Part shown: positions 24,891 through 34,047 of the stretch, in pieces
Numbering within the stretch: the first letter of the stretch is position 1
Layout: each line of letters starts with the position of its first letter
Assembly: GCA_040905245.1 (NCBI GenBank)
Contig: JBBDRX010000051.1
Coordinates: forward strand, 1-39,986
Length of the DNA: 39,986 nucleotides
From: JBBDRX01 sp040905245
Lineage (GTDB): Bacteria > Bacteroidota > Rhodothermia > Balneolales > Balneolaceae
Direction: 5' to 3'
Translations under genes and position numbers: made by a program
The notes under the pieces: model-generated
What the model was told of the DNA's origin: nothing
The model's input: the letters and a program-made list of their open reading frames with translations, nothing else
Database searches by the model: none

Positions 24891-24910
24891 GTAAATTAGC
24901 TAAAATTTAC
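24891..24910. promoter_or_regulatory. Perfect 7-bp inverted repeat after the methyltransferase gene
   Basis: GTAAATT (24891-24897) and AATTTAC (24904-24910) flank AGCTAA. It could be a weak RNA hairpin at the end of the ccmB transcript or an operator for the amidase gene. No T-run follows, so I do not call it a terminator. Confidence 0.3.
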
Positions 24911-25117
24911 TCCTGTAAAAGAGGGCCTGAAAGAAGATCGTGCAGCCAAACTGAAACAGAATAAACTGGAGTAGCTTCATGAGTGTGAATCTCTTTGCAA
25001 GGAATCGATACCGTCAGAATGTATCACAACTGTCATATTGAATTCGAACGGAAAAACCCGTTAATTACCAATGATAATCTCCATTTGCATCGACGATCCG
25101 AAATTCAGAAGAGACTC

Positions 25118-26365
25118 ATGACAGGACTGAAAAGATCCTTCGCACTTCATGCGGTCTTGTTTTCCGCCCTGTGGCTTCTCTGTCCACTATTTTCCACTCC
25201 GCTGCTTGCCCAAAGTGAATGGAGCCGTATTTCTGCCGTAGAACGAAGTGACGGGCTGGGCATTGTGATACGAAACCACCTGTCCGAAGCTGTTGACTCG
25301 TTTCAGATCAGACAACCGGACCCTCATCTTATCCAGGTAGAACTCTGGGCAGAAGAGATGGATACCACCGGCATGCAAACGCCCGACCCGGGAGAAACCC
25401 TCAAAGAGATTCAGTTGTACGATACCGGAAGAGGATTTGGAATCGACATTCACCTGCAGAAATCACAATCTTACCGGGCCAACGGCTATCTGGATCGCAA
25501 TGGACGGGACATGCTCATTGCGCTGACCAACAGTAAACCGGAAATCGTAGCCGAGCATGCCGAACAGGTCGACCGCATTGATTGGGACCTTTTGACTGGT
25601 GGTTCAGAGGAGGTAGTCGACGACTATTATCTGCGGATGCGGGAAAACAGCAAATTCGATACCGTTGTCATCGATGCCGGCCACGGGGGGAAAGATCCCG
25701 GAACCATCGGCCATGGAGGGATTCATGAAAAAGACATCACCCTGGCTGTTGCCCAAAAGCTGGGTGGCTATATCAAAGAGAACCTTCCGGATGTGGATGT
25801 CATCTTCACGCGCGACGACGACCGCTTTCTGGAACTCCAGGAACGGGGAAGTATCGCCAACCGGGCCCGCGGAGACCTTTTTGTCTCTATCCACGCCAAC
25901 GCATTTCCACGAAACCCGAATGTGCGGGGGACTGAAGTCTATTTCCTGGGTCTGGCCCGCTCCGAATCTGCCCTGAACGTCATGAAGCGAGAGAACAGTG
26001 TTCTTCGCCTGGAGAACGGAAACGGTGTGGACGAACTGACCGAAGAGGATCTGATTATCTACGAACTGGCCAATGCGGGGAACCTCACCATCAGCGAACG
26101 GATCGCCGAAAAGATGGAGTACCAGTTTCGTAAACGAGCTCAACGACGCTCCCGCGGTGTGAAACAGGCTCAGTTTGTCGTCCTTTATCACGCCTCCATG
26201 CCCGCTCTTCTCATTGAACTGGGATTCATTACCAATCCGGCGGAAGCCCGCTACTTGACCAGTGACTACGGCCAATCCATCGTTGCTTCTGCACTCTTCC
26301 GGGCAATCCGGGACTACAAAGAGGAGTTCGAACGAAGCCGAAACATCACGCGAACATCAGAATAG
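25118..26365 (+). CDS. N-acetylmuramoyl-L-alanine amidase (Amidase_3, AmiC-like)
   Basis: Zinc-dependent periplasmic amidase that cleaves the MurNAc-L-Ala bond during cell separation and wall turnover. A signal peptide (A-V-L-F-S-A-L-W-L-L-C-P, likely cleaved after L-L-A-Q) is followed by an approximately 120-residue AMIN-like beta domain. The catalytic domain then begins at V-V-I-D-A-G-H-G-G-K-D-P-G. Zinc ligands are the histidine of D-A-G-H, the glutamate of H-E-K-D-I-T and the histidine of S-I-H-A-N; the catalytic glutamate is in L-L-I-E-L-G-F-I-T-N. A region after E-V-Y-F-L-G corresponds to the autoinhibitory helix of the AmiB/C group. I chose the ATG at 25118 because it begins the signal peptide; the frame is open further upstream without similarity. 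Confidence 0.92.
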   Translation: MTGLKRSFALHAVLFSALWLLCPLFSTPLLAQSEWSRISAVERSDGLGIVIRNHLSEAVDSFQIRQPDPHLIQVELWAEEMDTTGMQTPDPGETLKEIQLYDTGRGFGIDIHLQKSQSYRANGYLDRNGRDMLIALTNSKPEIVAEHAEQVDRIDWDLLTGGSEEVVDDYYLRMRENSKFDTVVIDAGHGGKDPGTIGHGGIHEKDITLAVAQKLGGYIKENLPDVDVIFTRDDDRFLELQERGSIANRARGDLFVSIHANAFPRNPNVRGTEVYFLGLARSESALNVMKRENSVLRLENGNGVDELTEEDLIIYELANAGNLTISERIAEKMEYQFRKRAQRRSRGVKQAQFVVLYHASMPALLIELGFITNPAEARYLTSDYGQSIVASALFRAIRDYKEEFERSRNITRTSE

Positions 26366-26450
26366 TACTGCACCGGTTTGCAATCTGTAAAAAACCACTG
26401 GCACTGCTACAGCCCCTGATTCGCCGTTTACACGAAGGGCCTCGGGTCAG

Positions 26451-27176
26451 TTACCATCCAAACTCCTGCATGGCCGCTTCCATCCCCTCGAATACCAGAA
26501 ACGGACGAACTCTCGGCGACGGTTGAAGTGACAGTTTGGAAGCAATCCACTCTGCATCTCCACCGGTAAGATAGATCTGAAACTCGCCATAGGCCTGCCG
26601 ATACCGATGCAAAAAACCGGAAAGAGCTTCAAGATATGCGCCCAGTGTCCCCCAGCGCACACACTCCGACGTATTTCGACCCGGCCAGTGATCCGGCAGA
26701 CTATCTCCCTCGGCCTTCAGTGCCGGTATCCGGCCGGCAAGTGACGATGCGTAGAGTTTCAGGCCGGGCATAATCACCCCACCGTGAAACACACCTCCGG
26801 ATCCCATATAATCGATCGTACAAGCGGTTCCGGCATCCACAACTACCACGGATCCGGGTGTCATTTGAGAAGCGCCCAGACAGGCAAAATAGCGATCCAA
26901 CCCCAGTGTATGAGGCGATTCGTAATGCAGTGTTTCCGGAAGGATATCCCGGTTTCGAATTCGGCGAAGCCGGCTTTCGTCAGACCGATTGTCCAGCAAC
27001 CGGGACAGCTCCGGGTTCACGCAACAGACCAGAAATCGCTCTTTCCTTTCGTCTATCCAGTCAAAAAACTGTTCATATGCACTATTCTCGAGCTCAATCA
27101 ACTGCTCCCACTCCAGCCCCCGTTTGATCCCGGCCTTCATGTAGCTGTTTCCGATATCGACAAATATGGTTTCCAT
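26451..27176 (-). CDS. coaX: Type III pantothenate kinase
   Basis: First enzyme of coenzyme A synthesis, ASKHA fold, 241 aa. The phosphate-1 motif is I-F-V-D-I-G-N-S. P-H-T-L-G-L-D-R and V-V-D-A-G-T-A-C-T-I-D-Y follow, then G-G-V-I-M-P-G-L and the adenosine motif Y-L-T-G-G-D-A. All type III signature positions are seen. I chose the ATG at 27176 (METIFVDIGNS), the usual start; an in-frame extension to 27230 is unlikely. It converges on the amidase gene and diverges from the SDR gene. CoaBC, which acts two steps later, lies at 38327-39547. Confidence 0.95.
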   Translation of the reverse strand: METIFVDIGNSYMKAGIKRGLEWEQLIELENSAYEQFFDWIDERKERFLVCCVNPELSRLLDNRSDESRLRRIRNRDILPETLHYESPHTLGLDRYFACLGASQMTPGSVVVVDAGTACTIDYMGSGGVFHGGVIMPGLKLYASSLAGRIPALKAEGDSLPDHWPGRNTSECVRWGTLGAYLEALSGFLHRYRQAYGEFQIYLTGGDAEWIASKLSLQPSPRVRPFLVFEGMEAAMQEFGW

Positions 27177-27214
27177 TGCCTTCTGTTCGATCCTTCCGGG
27201 TTTCCGGGTTGACA

Positions 27215-27245
27215 TTGCCTTCAACAGCAAACTAACTTATCCTTT
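27215..27245 (+). promoter_or_regulatory. Candidate promoter of the SDR gene
   Basis: TTG at 27215-27217, 20 bp, then TATCCTTT at 27238-27245, fitting the Bacteroidota pattern with one deviation at the last base. The leader before the ATG at 27268 would be short, about 15 nt. Confidence 0.45.
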
Positions 27246-27267
27246 TCTAACACAAAACAGGGAAATT

Positions 27268-27990
27268 ATGAATCTGACTGATCGGACAGCGATTGTCACC
27301 GGTACGAGCTCCGGGCTCGGCCGTGCCATCGCCACAGCACTCACGCAGAAAGGTACCCGGGTGTACGGGCTGGCACGCAGACAATCCAAACTGGAACAAC
27401 TCCAACAGAAGCTCGGAGAGTTGTTCATCCCCGTACCGATGGATGTCACCGATCAACCGGCGGTTGCAAGCTGGATTGAAGAGACGTTTTCCGGACAGCC
27501 GCTTCCGGATATTCTGATCAATAATGCCGGCCTGGCCGAAATTGCCGAGGTCGATCAGCTGACCCCGGAACAGTGGCATCGGATGATCGACACCAATCTG
27601 AATGCCATCTTCTACCTGACCCGATCGGTGGTCCCCCTCATGAAACAGAATCAGGAGATCTGTCATATTCTGAACATCTCTTCCATTGCCGGCCTGCTTG
27701 GCAATCCGGAACTGTCCGGGTACAACGCGAGTAAATTTGCCGTCCGGGGTTTTAGTGAAGCCCTTTTCAAGGAGTTACGGTATGAGGGAATAAAGGTCAG
27801 TTGCCTGTTTCCCGGATCCATTGCCACCGACTTCTTTGACCTGTCTGGCATGGGAACCGCACATCCGAACATGATGATGCCGGAAGATGTCGCCTCAACT
27901 GTTCTCCACCTGCTGGAAACACCGGACAACCTGCTGATTAACGAAGTGACCATGCGGCCCCTGAACCCGAAACCACCCGAAGATGCGTAG
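27268..27990 (+). CDS. Short-chain dehydrogenase/reductase (SDR)
   Basis: Classical SDR of 240 aa. NAD(P) is bound by T-G-T-S-S-G-L-G-R-A-I (about residues 13-23); the arginines in G-L-A-R-R suggest NADP preference. The N-N-A-G motif is at about 88-91. Catalytic Ser lies in N-I-S-S-I-A-G and Tyr/Lys in Y-N-A-S-K. The substrate is not predictable; serine/3-hydroxy-acid dehydrogenase-like family members look closest. The C-terminus ends L-I-N-E-V-T-M-R-P-L-N-P, usual for that group. I chose the ATG at 27268 with a weak G-G-A upstream. It overlaps the following lipoprotein gene by 8 bp. Confidence 0.88.
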   Translation: MNLTDRTAIVTGTSSGLGRAIATALTQKGTRVYGLARRQSKLEQLQQKLGELFIPVPMDVTDQPAVASWIEETFSGQPLPDILINNAGLAEIAEVDQLTPEQWHRMIDTNLNAIFYLTRSVVPLMKQNQEICHILNISSIAGLLGNPELSGYNASKFAVRGFSEALFKELRYEGIKVSCLFPGSIATDFFDLSGMGTAHPNMMMPEDVASTVLHLLETPDNLLINEVTMRPLNPKPPEDA

Positions 27991-28429
27991 TGTACTCCTG
28001 GCCACAATGGCTGTGCTTTTTCTTCTCTCCTGTGAGAGCCCGCCGGACCCCCCGGAAGACCTGATTGAGGAAGAGGCCTACACGAACCTGATCGCAGAGC
28101 TGACGTTAGCCCGAAGCCTGATTAACACCAGAAGTGCTCTTCATGTGGAAGACAGCCTGCGACAGGTACTTTTTGAACACTACGGAACCAACAGAAATCA
28201 GTTCGATCGAAGCCACGCTTGGTACCAACGACAACCCGAACGGCAGATGGCCCGGCTGGATTCGATTAATGCCATCTTCCGGGAACAACGAGTCCGAATC
28301 AACGAAGGGTTGACGAAATGGGAAGAGGACCAACGTAATCTGCGACAGGAGCGTGAAGAGGGCTCTGCAGAAGCCGATTCTGCCCGAAGCACTGGTCAAC
28401 AGCCGGAAGTACCTGCTGACGAACCCTGA
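27983..28429 (+). CDS. DUF4296-like lipoprotein
   Basis: A 148-aa predicted lipoprotein. The signal peptide L-L-A-T-M-A-V-L-F-L-L-S-C puts the lipobox cysteine at residue 17. The mature part begins P-P-E-D-L-I-E-E-E-A-Y-T-N-L-I-A-E-L-T-L-A, then F-D-R-S-H-A-W-Y, the pattern of DUF4296, a Bacteroidota lipoprotein family of unknown function. The last 40 residues are charged and low in complexity (E/Q/R-rich coiled coil, then A-D-S-A-R-S). It starts inside the SDR gene (8-bp overlap) and ends 15 bp from the convergent recQ. The family call is from recalled pattern. Confidence 0.78.
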   Translation: MRSVLLATMAVLFLLSCESPPDPPEDLIEEEAYTNLIAELTLARSLINTRSALHVEDSLRQVLFEHYGTNRNQFDRSHAWYQRQPERQMARLDSINAIFREQRVRINEGLTKWEEDQRNLRQEREEGSAEADSARSTGQQPEVPADEP

Positions 28430-28444
28430 CACTCGCCGATTCAG

Positions 28445-30379
28445 TCAGGACTTCAAGCGCCAGGCAGCCGACGCCGATTGGCTCTTCTCGATTCGTCCTT
28501 CCGCGGCAAGACGCTCCAGTACTCTCTGAAGAAACAGACTCTCCCATCCCGTCGCAGTCAGCAGTTGAGAAAACGTAGCAGGTTCGGCGAGCAGTGTCTG
28601 AACCCGTTGCAGATCGTCTCTCGTAACCCGCCTTGAGCCGGACTTTTCCCGATCCAGACAGCGATCACAATGGCCACAGTGGCCGGCATTCGTCTCCCCG
28701 AAGTAGATCCGGAGAAACCGCTCCCGACACTCCTCCGTTTCGGCATATCGAGCCATCAGCTGCAACTTCTCAAACAGCCTGTTCCGATACCCTTCAACCT
28801 GTTTTCTGGATACCGGGACCTCGTCCCTGCGGACTTCCGGCAACCGAACAAGCGGGTGTCGGTCGGTTCGCTGCCAGGCCAGCAGCCGGTCATCGGCCGA
28901 AAAAACCTCCATCGCCCGAAACAGAGATTCCGAGTCGACAGAGAGACGCCTCTCTATCATGGAAAGGCGCCTGAAAACCATCCGCTCCAGTGAGTTCAGG
29001 CCAAAAAGCCGAAACAACTGATCCAGAAACTCTCCTTTTTGCGGTTTTGCTCTTCGGATAATTTCGTCCAGGGTCTCCCTCCCGACAAGAAACTGCAGGC
29101 CCAGACGCTCTTCGGAAGGATTCATCAGCTCCAGTACCTGCTGCCGCTCCAGCTGGTTCAGGCCCGAACGAATCCGGGCCGGCGTCTGGCCGGAACGGCG
29201 TGCCACCCCATCGATCGAAATCGCCTCCCAATACTCCTGCTCACTGCCCACAGCCAGATTCATTTCGTCGCATACTGCATCATAGAGTTCGGCCAGCTGA
29301 TCATACCCCGGATAGGCATACTCCAGCCGGGACTTTGCTCTCTCCAGGTCTCCCTCCCGGTAGAGAAGCAGCGGCCACGCCTCCTCACCATCCCGGCCCG
29401 CGCGGCCGGCCTCCTGATAATAGGCTTCCAGCGTCCAGGGAATGTCGTGATGAATCACAAACCGGCAGTCCGCCTTGTCGATACCCATACCAAATGCATT
29501 GGTCGCCACGACTACAGGAGTCTCTCCACTCATCCAGCGACTCTGCACCTGTTTTCGCTCCCGATTCGGCACACCTGCATGATACGCCTCGGCAGTAATT
29601 CCAATCGCTTCAATACGGCCGACAAGATCTTCACAGTCACGGCGGGTAGCCGCATAGACAATCCCGCTTCCGTACGAAACTCCCCGGGAGACCGCCTGCA
29701 ACAGCTTCCGGCTCTTTTGGGGAGACCGGTTGACCCACCACTGCAAATTGGACCGCTCAAACCGCCCCAGAATCATCGCCGGGTCTTCGAACCGGAGCGA
29801 TTGAAGAATATCCTTCCGGACTTCGGGTGTAGCCGTTGCAGTGAGAGCAATCCACCGGACAGACTGCTCCAGCTGGTCGATCTCCTGTCGTATTTCACGA
29901 TACCCCGGCCGAAAATCGTGACCCCACTCCGAAATACAGTGAGCCTCGTCCACCGCCACCAGGGCGATATCCAGATTCGGGGCCAACTGCTGCCAGAGAG
30001 GTGAGGAGAGTCGTTCCGGAGAGAGATAGAGAAGCTTGTACATGCCGTTCCGGGCATTGATCAACCGCTGTTCGACCTCTTGCATCGAAATGGTACTGTT
30101 GACCCACGTGGCCGGGATACCCAGCTCATTGACCTGGGTTACCTGATCTTCCATCAGTGAGACGAGGGGGGAAATCACAAGAGTAAGCCCCTCCAGAAGC
30201 AGGGAAGGGAGCTGATAGCAGAGAGACTTGCCCCCGCCTGTTGGAAAGAGAACCATGGTATCCCGGCCCTGCAGCACCGAAGAAATCGCCGCCTGCTGGC
30301 CCTCCAGAAACGACGTATACCCCCAGTACCGCTGTAACACTTCCCTGCTTTTTGTCAGATCTGGATCGGGGTTCTGCAT
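28445..30379 (-). CDS. recQ: RecQ family ATP-dependent DNA helicase
   Basis: A 644-aa superfamily 2 3'-5' DNA helicase. Motif 0 region F-L-E-G-Q-Q, Walker A P-T-G-G-G-K-S (46-52), motif Ia S-P-L-V-S-L-M-E-D-Q, Walker B D-E-A-H-C-I-S-E-W-G-H-D-F-R-P and the F-G-M-G-I-D-K / Q-E-x-G-R-A-G-R-D-G motifs are intact. The zinc module is C-R-E-R-F-L...C-G-H-C-D-R-C. A winged-helix-like C-terminus follows, and no HRDC domain is evident. The length and order resemble the short RecQ forms of Bacteroidota. It stands alone between convergent gene ends. Confidence 0.95.
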   Translation of the reverse strand: MQNPDPDLTKSREVLQRYWGYTSFLEGQQAAISSVLQGRDTMVLFPTGGGKSLCYQLPSLLLEGLTLVISPLVSLMEDQVTQVNELGIPATWVNSTISMQEVEQRLINARNGMYKLLYLSPERLSSPLWQQLAPNLDIALVAVDEAHCISEWGHDFRPGYREIRQEIDQLEQSVRWIALTATATPEVRKDILQSLRFEDPAMILGRFERSNLQWWVNRSPQKSRKLLQAVSRGVSYGSGIVYAATRRDCEDLVGRIEAIGITAEAYHAGVPNRERKQVQSRWMSGETPVVVATNAFGMGIDKADCRFVIHHDIPWTLEAYYQEAGRAGRDGEEAWPLLLYREGDLERAKSRLEYAYPGYDQLAELYDAVCDEMNLAVGSEQEYWEAISIDGVARRSGQTPARIRSGLNQLERQQVLELMNPSEERLGLQFLVGRETLDEIIRRAKPQKGEFLDQLFRLFGLNSLERMVFRRLSMIERRLSVDSESLFRAMEVFSADDRLLAWQRTDRHPLVRLPEVRRDEVPVSRKQVEGYRNRLFEKLQLMARYAETEECRERFLRIYFGETNAGHCGHCDRCLDREKSGSRRVTRDDLQRVQTLLAEPATFSQLLTATGWESLFLQRVLERLAAEGRIEKSQSASAAWRLKS

Positions 30380-30490
30380 AGTGTCAAAAGAGGGTACTCC
30401 ATCCGGGCCGGCCGGTACGGAAGACAGGGTTCACGGATCATACGCCGTTTGATCGTACAGCCTTTTTATCACAAAGCGAACCGTACTGAC

Positions 30491-31246
30491 TCAATCAAAC
30501 AACGCTTTTACATAGTCACGGCGCATCTCGGCAATCGCCGCGATACTGATCCCCACCGGGCAGACTGCCTCACACTCTGCGAAGTTGGAGCAGTCTCCAA
30601 ATCCCTCTTTTTCCATCTGTTCGACCATGGCAAGAACCCGGGTCTTTCGCTCCGGTTCCCCCTGGGGAAACTTGTTCAGGTGGGCGATCTTCGCACCGGT
30701 GAAGAGAGAGGCCGACGAATTGGGACAGGCCGCCACACAAGCACCACAACCGATACACGTTGCAAAATCAAATGCCGTATTCGACTTCTTTTGTTCGACC
30801 GGAATCGAGTTGGCCTCCGGGGCCGAACCGGTTCGAACCGAAACATATCCACCCGCTTCGATAATCCGGTCGAAGGCGGAACGGTCGACCACCAGATCCC
30901 GGATCACCGGGAACGCGGCGGCACGAGCCGGCTCCAGAACCACCGTATCTCCATCGCTGTAACTTCGCATGTGAAGCTGGCAGACCGGAGTCAATCGTTT
31001 GGGACCGTGCGCACAGCCGTTGATCACCATGTTACAGGATCCGCAAATCCCTTCACGACAGTCGTAATCGAACTCCACCGGGTCTTTGCCCTCGTGAATC
31101 AACTGTTCGTTCAACACATCCAGCATCTCCAGAAATGACATGTGTTCGTTGACACTGTCGAGCGTATAGGTTTCGAACCGGCCCTTCGCTTTCGGATTTT
31201 CCTGCCGCCAGATTTTCAGATGAATCGTCATGTTGCTGCTGCTCAT
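30491..31246 (-). CDS. sdhB: Succinate dehydrogenase/fumarate reductase iron-sulfur subunit
   Basis: Electron-transfer subunit of complex II. The [2Fe-2S] ligands lie in D-C-R-E-G-I-C-G-S-C with the fourth cysteine in L-T-P-V-C. The [4Fe-4S] site is C-I-G-C-G-A-C-V-A-A-C-P, and the [3Fe-4S] cysteines are in F-A-E-C-E-A-V-C-P-V-G-I plus the preceding C-S-N. The length of 251 aa is typical of the Bacteroidota/epsilon b558-type complexes. I chose the ATG at 31246 (MSSSNMTIHLKIWRQ); 31231 and 31285 are alternatives. It follows sdhA by 54 bp in the order sdhC-sdhA-sdhB. No T-tailed terminator is seen after it. Confidence 0.95.
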   Translation of the reverse strand: MSSSNMTIHLKIWRQENPKAKGRFETYTLDSVNEHMSFLEMLDVLNEQLIHEGKDPVEFDYDCREGICGSCNMVINGCAHGPKRLTPVCQLHMRSYSDGDTVVLEPARAAAFPVIRDLVVDRSAFDRIIEAGGYVSVRTGSAPEANSIPVEQKKSNTAFDFATCIGCGACVAACPNSSASLFTGAKIAHLNKFPQGEPERKTRVLAMVEQMEKEGFGDCSNFAECEAVCPVGISIAAIAEMRRDYVKALFD

Positions 31247-31300
31247 AATCGGTATGGATTGGTCAATGTTGAAACGGCCCGTCACGATACGGGACAGATA

Positions 31301-33220
31301 TCATTTATAGCTACGTTGTTTCAGTTCGACGAATTCGAACTCCAGATTCTCCTTGTGCATGGTGGTATTCAGTTTCCCGTTCACGCCCTGATACTCCCAG
31401 GCAGCGACATAGGAAAACTTCTCGTCGTTTCGGAGAGCCTCTCCTTCCTCGGTCTGGTGTTCGTCCCGGAGGTGACACCCGCACGACTCGTCCCGCTCCA
31501 GCGCGTCGATCGCCATTAACTCGGCCAGTTCGAAGAAATCTGCCACGCGAAGTGCAAACTCGAGGTTCTTGTTGTAGTAGTTTGCACCACCCGGAACCTT
31601 CACATTCTGCCAGAACTCTTCCCGCAGAGCGCGAATCTCTTCAATCGCCTGCTTGAGTCCTTCTGCATTCCGGGAAATCCCGACCTTGTCCCACATAATC
31701 TGCCCAAGCTCGCGATGAAACTCGATCACGGTCTTGTCACCGTTGACTGCGAGAATCTTCTCGATTTGGGACTGCGCAGCCGAGGACGCCTCATCAAACA
31801 CATTGTCGGAGGGATCCAGATCCGGCAGGTCGGTATCGGCCAGGTAGTTTCCGATGGTAAACGGAACCACAAAATATCCGTCTGCCAAACCCTGCATCAA
31901 TGCACTGGCCCCCAGACGATTGGCTCCGTGATCGGAGAAGTTGGCTTCTCCCGCGACAAACAGGCCGGGAATATTGCTCATCAGATTGTAATCGACCCAG
32001 AGGCCACCCATGGTGTAGTGAACTGCGGGGAAGATCTTCATCGGAACCTCATACGGGTTCTCGCCGGTAATATTTTCATACATGTCAAAGAGATTGCCGT
32101 AGCGCGCCTCAATCGCTTCGCGCCCGTCCCGCTTGATCGCATCCCTGAAATCGAGATAGACTGCCTTGCCGGTCCGGCCCACACCCAGGCCTTCGTCCGT
32201 CACAATCTTGGCGTTCCGGGAAGCAACATCACGCGGTACCAGATTCCCGAAACTTGGATACTTCTCTTCCAGATAGTAGAAGCGCTCCTCGTCAGGAATC
32301 TCGTTGGGTTTTCGGCTATCCCCCTTCTTACGGGGAACCCAGACCCGGGCGTCGTTCCGAAGACTCTCGCTCATCAGCGTCAGCTTGGACTGGTAGTCTC
32401 CTGAAACCGGAATACAGGTCGGGTGGATCTGCACATAACAGGGATTGGCAAACGCGGCTCCCTTCTTGTGGCATCGCCAGGCAGCCGTTACGTTGGAATT
32501 TTTGGCATTCGTCGACAGGTAGAAGACATTTCCATATCCCCCCGTACATAAAACCACCGCGTCTCCGGACCAGCGCTGGATCTCTCCACTCACCAGATTC
32601 CGGGTCACAATCCCTCTCGCTTTGCCATCCTTGATAACCAGATCCAGCATCTCCTGTCTGGGATGGTTTTCAATCTTTCCCGCGTGAACCATCTTCATCA
32701 TCGCCTGGTAAGCTCCCAAAAGAAGCTGCTGCCCTGTCTGACCCCGTGCATAGAAAGTCCGGGAGACCTGAGCACCCCCGAACGAACGGTTAGCGAGCAG
32801 GCCGCCATACTCTCTGGCAAACGGCACACCCTGTGCCACCGCCTGATCGATAATATTGTTGGAGATCTGGGCCAACCGGTAAACATTGGCTTCACGTGAC
32901 CGGTAATCGCCCCCCTTGATGGTATCATAAAAAAGACGATGGACGCTGTCTCCGTCATTGGGGTAGTTCTTTGCGGCGTTGATCCCTCCCTGGGCGGCAA
33001 TACTGTGAGCCCGCCGGGCAGAATCCTGAATACAGAACGATTTGACATTGTAGCCCAGCTCGGCCAGTGTTGCCGCGGCCGAAGCTCCGGCCAGTCCGGT
33101 GCCGACCACCAGAACGGTGTGCTTCCTCTTGTTATTGGGAGCAACCAGCTTAATATCCTTGAGGTGACGGTCCCACTTCTCTTCAAGCGGTCCGGGAGGT
33201 GTATTCGAAACTAAGTTCAT
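31301..33220 (-). CDS. sdhA: Succinate dehydrogenase/fumarate reductase flavoprotein subunit
   Basis: Catalytic subunit interconverting succinate and fumarate, 639 aa. The FAD dinucleotide motif is V-V-G-T-G-L-A-G-A-S-A-A. The flavinylation histidine is in R-A-H-S-I-A-A-Q-G-G-I-N-A-A. The substrate-site elements H-P-T-C-I-P, A-V-H-Y-T-M-G-G-L-W-V-D and H-G-A-N-R-L-G-A-S-A-L appear in order. The long form with N-P-C-Y-V-Q-I-H-P-T is characteristic of menaquinone-linked b558-type enzymes. With the men operons in the same window this fits a menaquinone-based respiratory chain. Direction (oxidation or fumarate reduction) cannot be told from sequence. Confidence 0.96.
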   Translation of the reverse strand: MNLVSNTPPGPLEEKWDRHLKDIKLVAPNNKRKHTVLVVGTGLAGASAAATLAELGYNVKSFCIQDSARRAHSIAAQGGINAAKNYPNDGDSVHRLFYDTIKGGDYRSREANVYRLAQISNNIIDQAVAQGVPFAREYGGLLANRSFGGAQVSRTFYARGQTGQQLLLGAYQAMMKMVHAGKIENHPRQEMLDLVIKDGKARGIVTRNLVSGEIQRWSGDAVVLCTGGYGNVFYLSTNAKNSNVTAAWRCHKKGAAFANPCYVQIHPTCIPVSGDYQSKLTLMSESLRNDARVWVPRKKGDSRKPNEIPDEERFYYLEEKYPSFGNLVPRDVASRNAKIVTDEGLGVGRTGKAVYLDFRDAIKRDGREAIEARYGNLFDMYENITGENPYEVPMKIFPAVHYTMGGLWVDYNLMSNIPGLFVAGEANFSDHGANRLGASALMQGLADGYFVVPFTIGNYLADTDLPDLDPSDNVFDEASSAAQSQIEKILAVNGDKTVIEFHRELGQIMWDKVGISRNAEGLKQAIEEIRALREEFWQNVKVPGGANYYNKNLEFALRVADFFELAELMAIDALERDESCGCHLRDEHQTEEGEALRNDEKFSYVAAWEYQGVNGKLNTTMHKENLEFEFVELKQRSYK

Positions 33221-33270
33221 AATCGATGATTTTGATTACGGAAAAAAACAATTTGGTTGCACGATGGTCG

Positions 33271-33333
33271 GTTGCAGACAGCCGGGCCGGCAGCCATCAC
33301 CCGGCATCCGGAGATGCCGGGTGATCTTGCAAC
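33271..33333 (-). promoter_or_regulatory. Strong hairpin between sdhC and sdhA
   Basis: A perfect 12-bp stem ATCACCCGGCAT (33296-33307) / ATGCCGGGTGAT (33314-33325) with a 6-nt loop. An outer GTTGCA/TGCAAC pair lies at 33271-33276 and 33328-33333. It begins right after the sdhC stop on the minus strand and has no T-run behind it. It could slow decay or partially attenuate, setting the sdhC:sdhAB ratio. Confidence 0.7.
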
Positions 33334-33336
33334 GGG

Positions 33337-34047
33337 TCAGGTACAGTTAACGCCGCTGAGCAGATCTCCACATCCTCCTGTGAAATAGATATAGAGAGGG
33401 ATAAACAGGAACCCGACGGCAAGCAGAATACCGATCACCACCCCGGTGATGTAGATTATGTTGGAGAGGCTCGGGCTTTTGAGAGTCAGGGAGGTGAACG
33501 CACTCCAGACACCGTGGCCCAAATGGGTACCCAGCAAAATCATCACAAATGCATAGCCAAATGCATAGATCGGTTTCTGAAAGGTTTCGATCACAAGTGA
33601 CTTCAAATCGGAGGCTTCCTGGCCGTCAATGATCACCGTTTCCGTATCCCCCAGAGCAAACGTATTGACGTGAATAATCACAAAAACAAGCAGGACGATT
33701 CCTGTAAACGCCATACTGCGGGAGCTCATGCTCTGCTTACTGGGGCCTCCCTTGCTGCTGTACACATTATACCCTTCCGGCCGGCTCCTTCTTCGCTTCA
33801 ACCAGATCGAAATCCCGATCCAGGCATGGATCGCAAATGTCAGCAGCAACCCGATACGGGCAATCCAGAGCAGCCAGCCCAGGTTATGCAATTTCATTGA
33901 GTAGGCGTTCATCGCATCGGCACTGCCAAAAATGGCAAGGTTGCCGGCAAGATGAAAAAAGAGAAAGAAGAGGAGAAAAAGGCCCGTGAGACCGGTCAGG
34001 ATTTTGCGTCCAACCTGTGACGTAGCAGCTTCAGTTAGTGATGGCAT
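33337..34047 (-). CDS. sdhC: Succinate dehydrogenase cytochrome b558 subunit
   Basis: Single five-helix diheme membrane anchor (236 aa) of the Wolinella/Bacteroidota-type quinone reductase; no separate SdhD is needed or present. Five hydrophobic segments are visible. Candidate heme histidines lie in F-F-H-L-A-G-N, T-F-A-I-H-A-W-I-G, I-I-H-V-N-T-F and L-G-T-H-L-G-H-G. The S-S-K-G-G-P-S-K loop and the A-N/S-R-S-M motif are usual for the family. I chose the ATG at 34047 (MPSLTEAATSQVGRKILTGLTG); the frame is open to 34098 but the family start fits 34047. It is the first gene of the operon, with a candidate -7 box 6 bp upstream of the start. Confidence 0.93.
   Translation of the reverse strand: MPSLTEAATSQVGRKILTGLTGLFLLFFLFFHLAGNLAIFGSADAMNAYSMKLHNLGWLLWIARIGLLLTFAIHAWIGISIWLKRRRSRPEGYNVYSSKGGPSKQSMSSRSMAFTGIVLLVFVIIHVNTFALGDTETVIIDGQEASDLKSLVIETFQKPIYAFGYAFVMILLGTHLGHGVWSAFTSLTLKSPSLSNIIYITGVVIGILLAVGFLFIPLYIYFTGGCGDLLSGVNCT

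Noticed and set aside
24891..24910. Inverted repeat as a rho-independent terminator
   Set aside because: The stem is AT-rich and no T-run follows; kept only as a possible operator or hairpin.
30430..30500. GTTTGAT/ATCAAAC pairing around the sdhB stop as a terminator
   Set aside because: Large loop, interrupted stem and no T-run.
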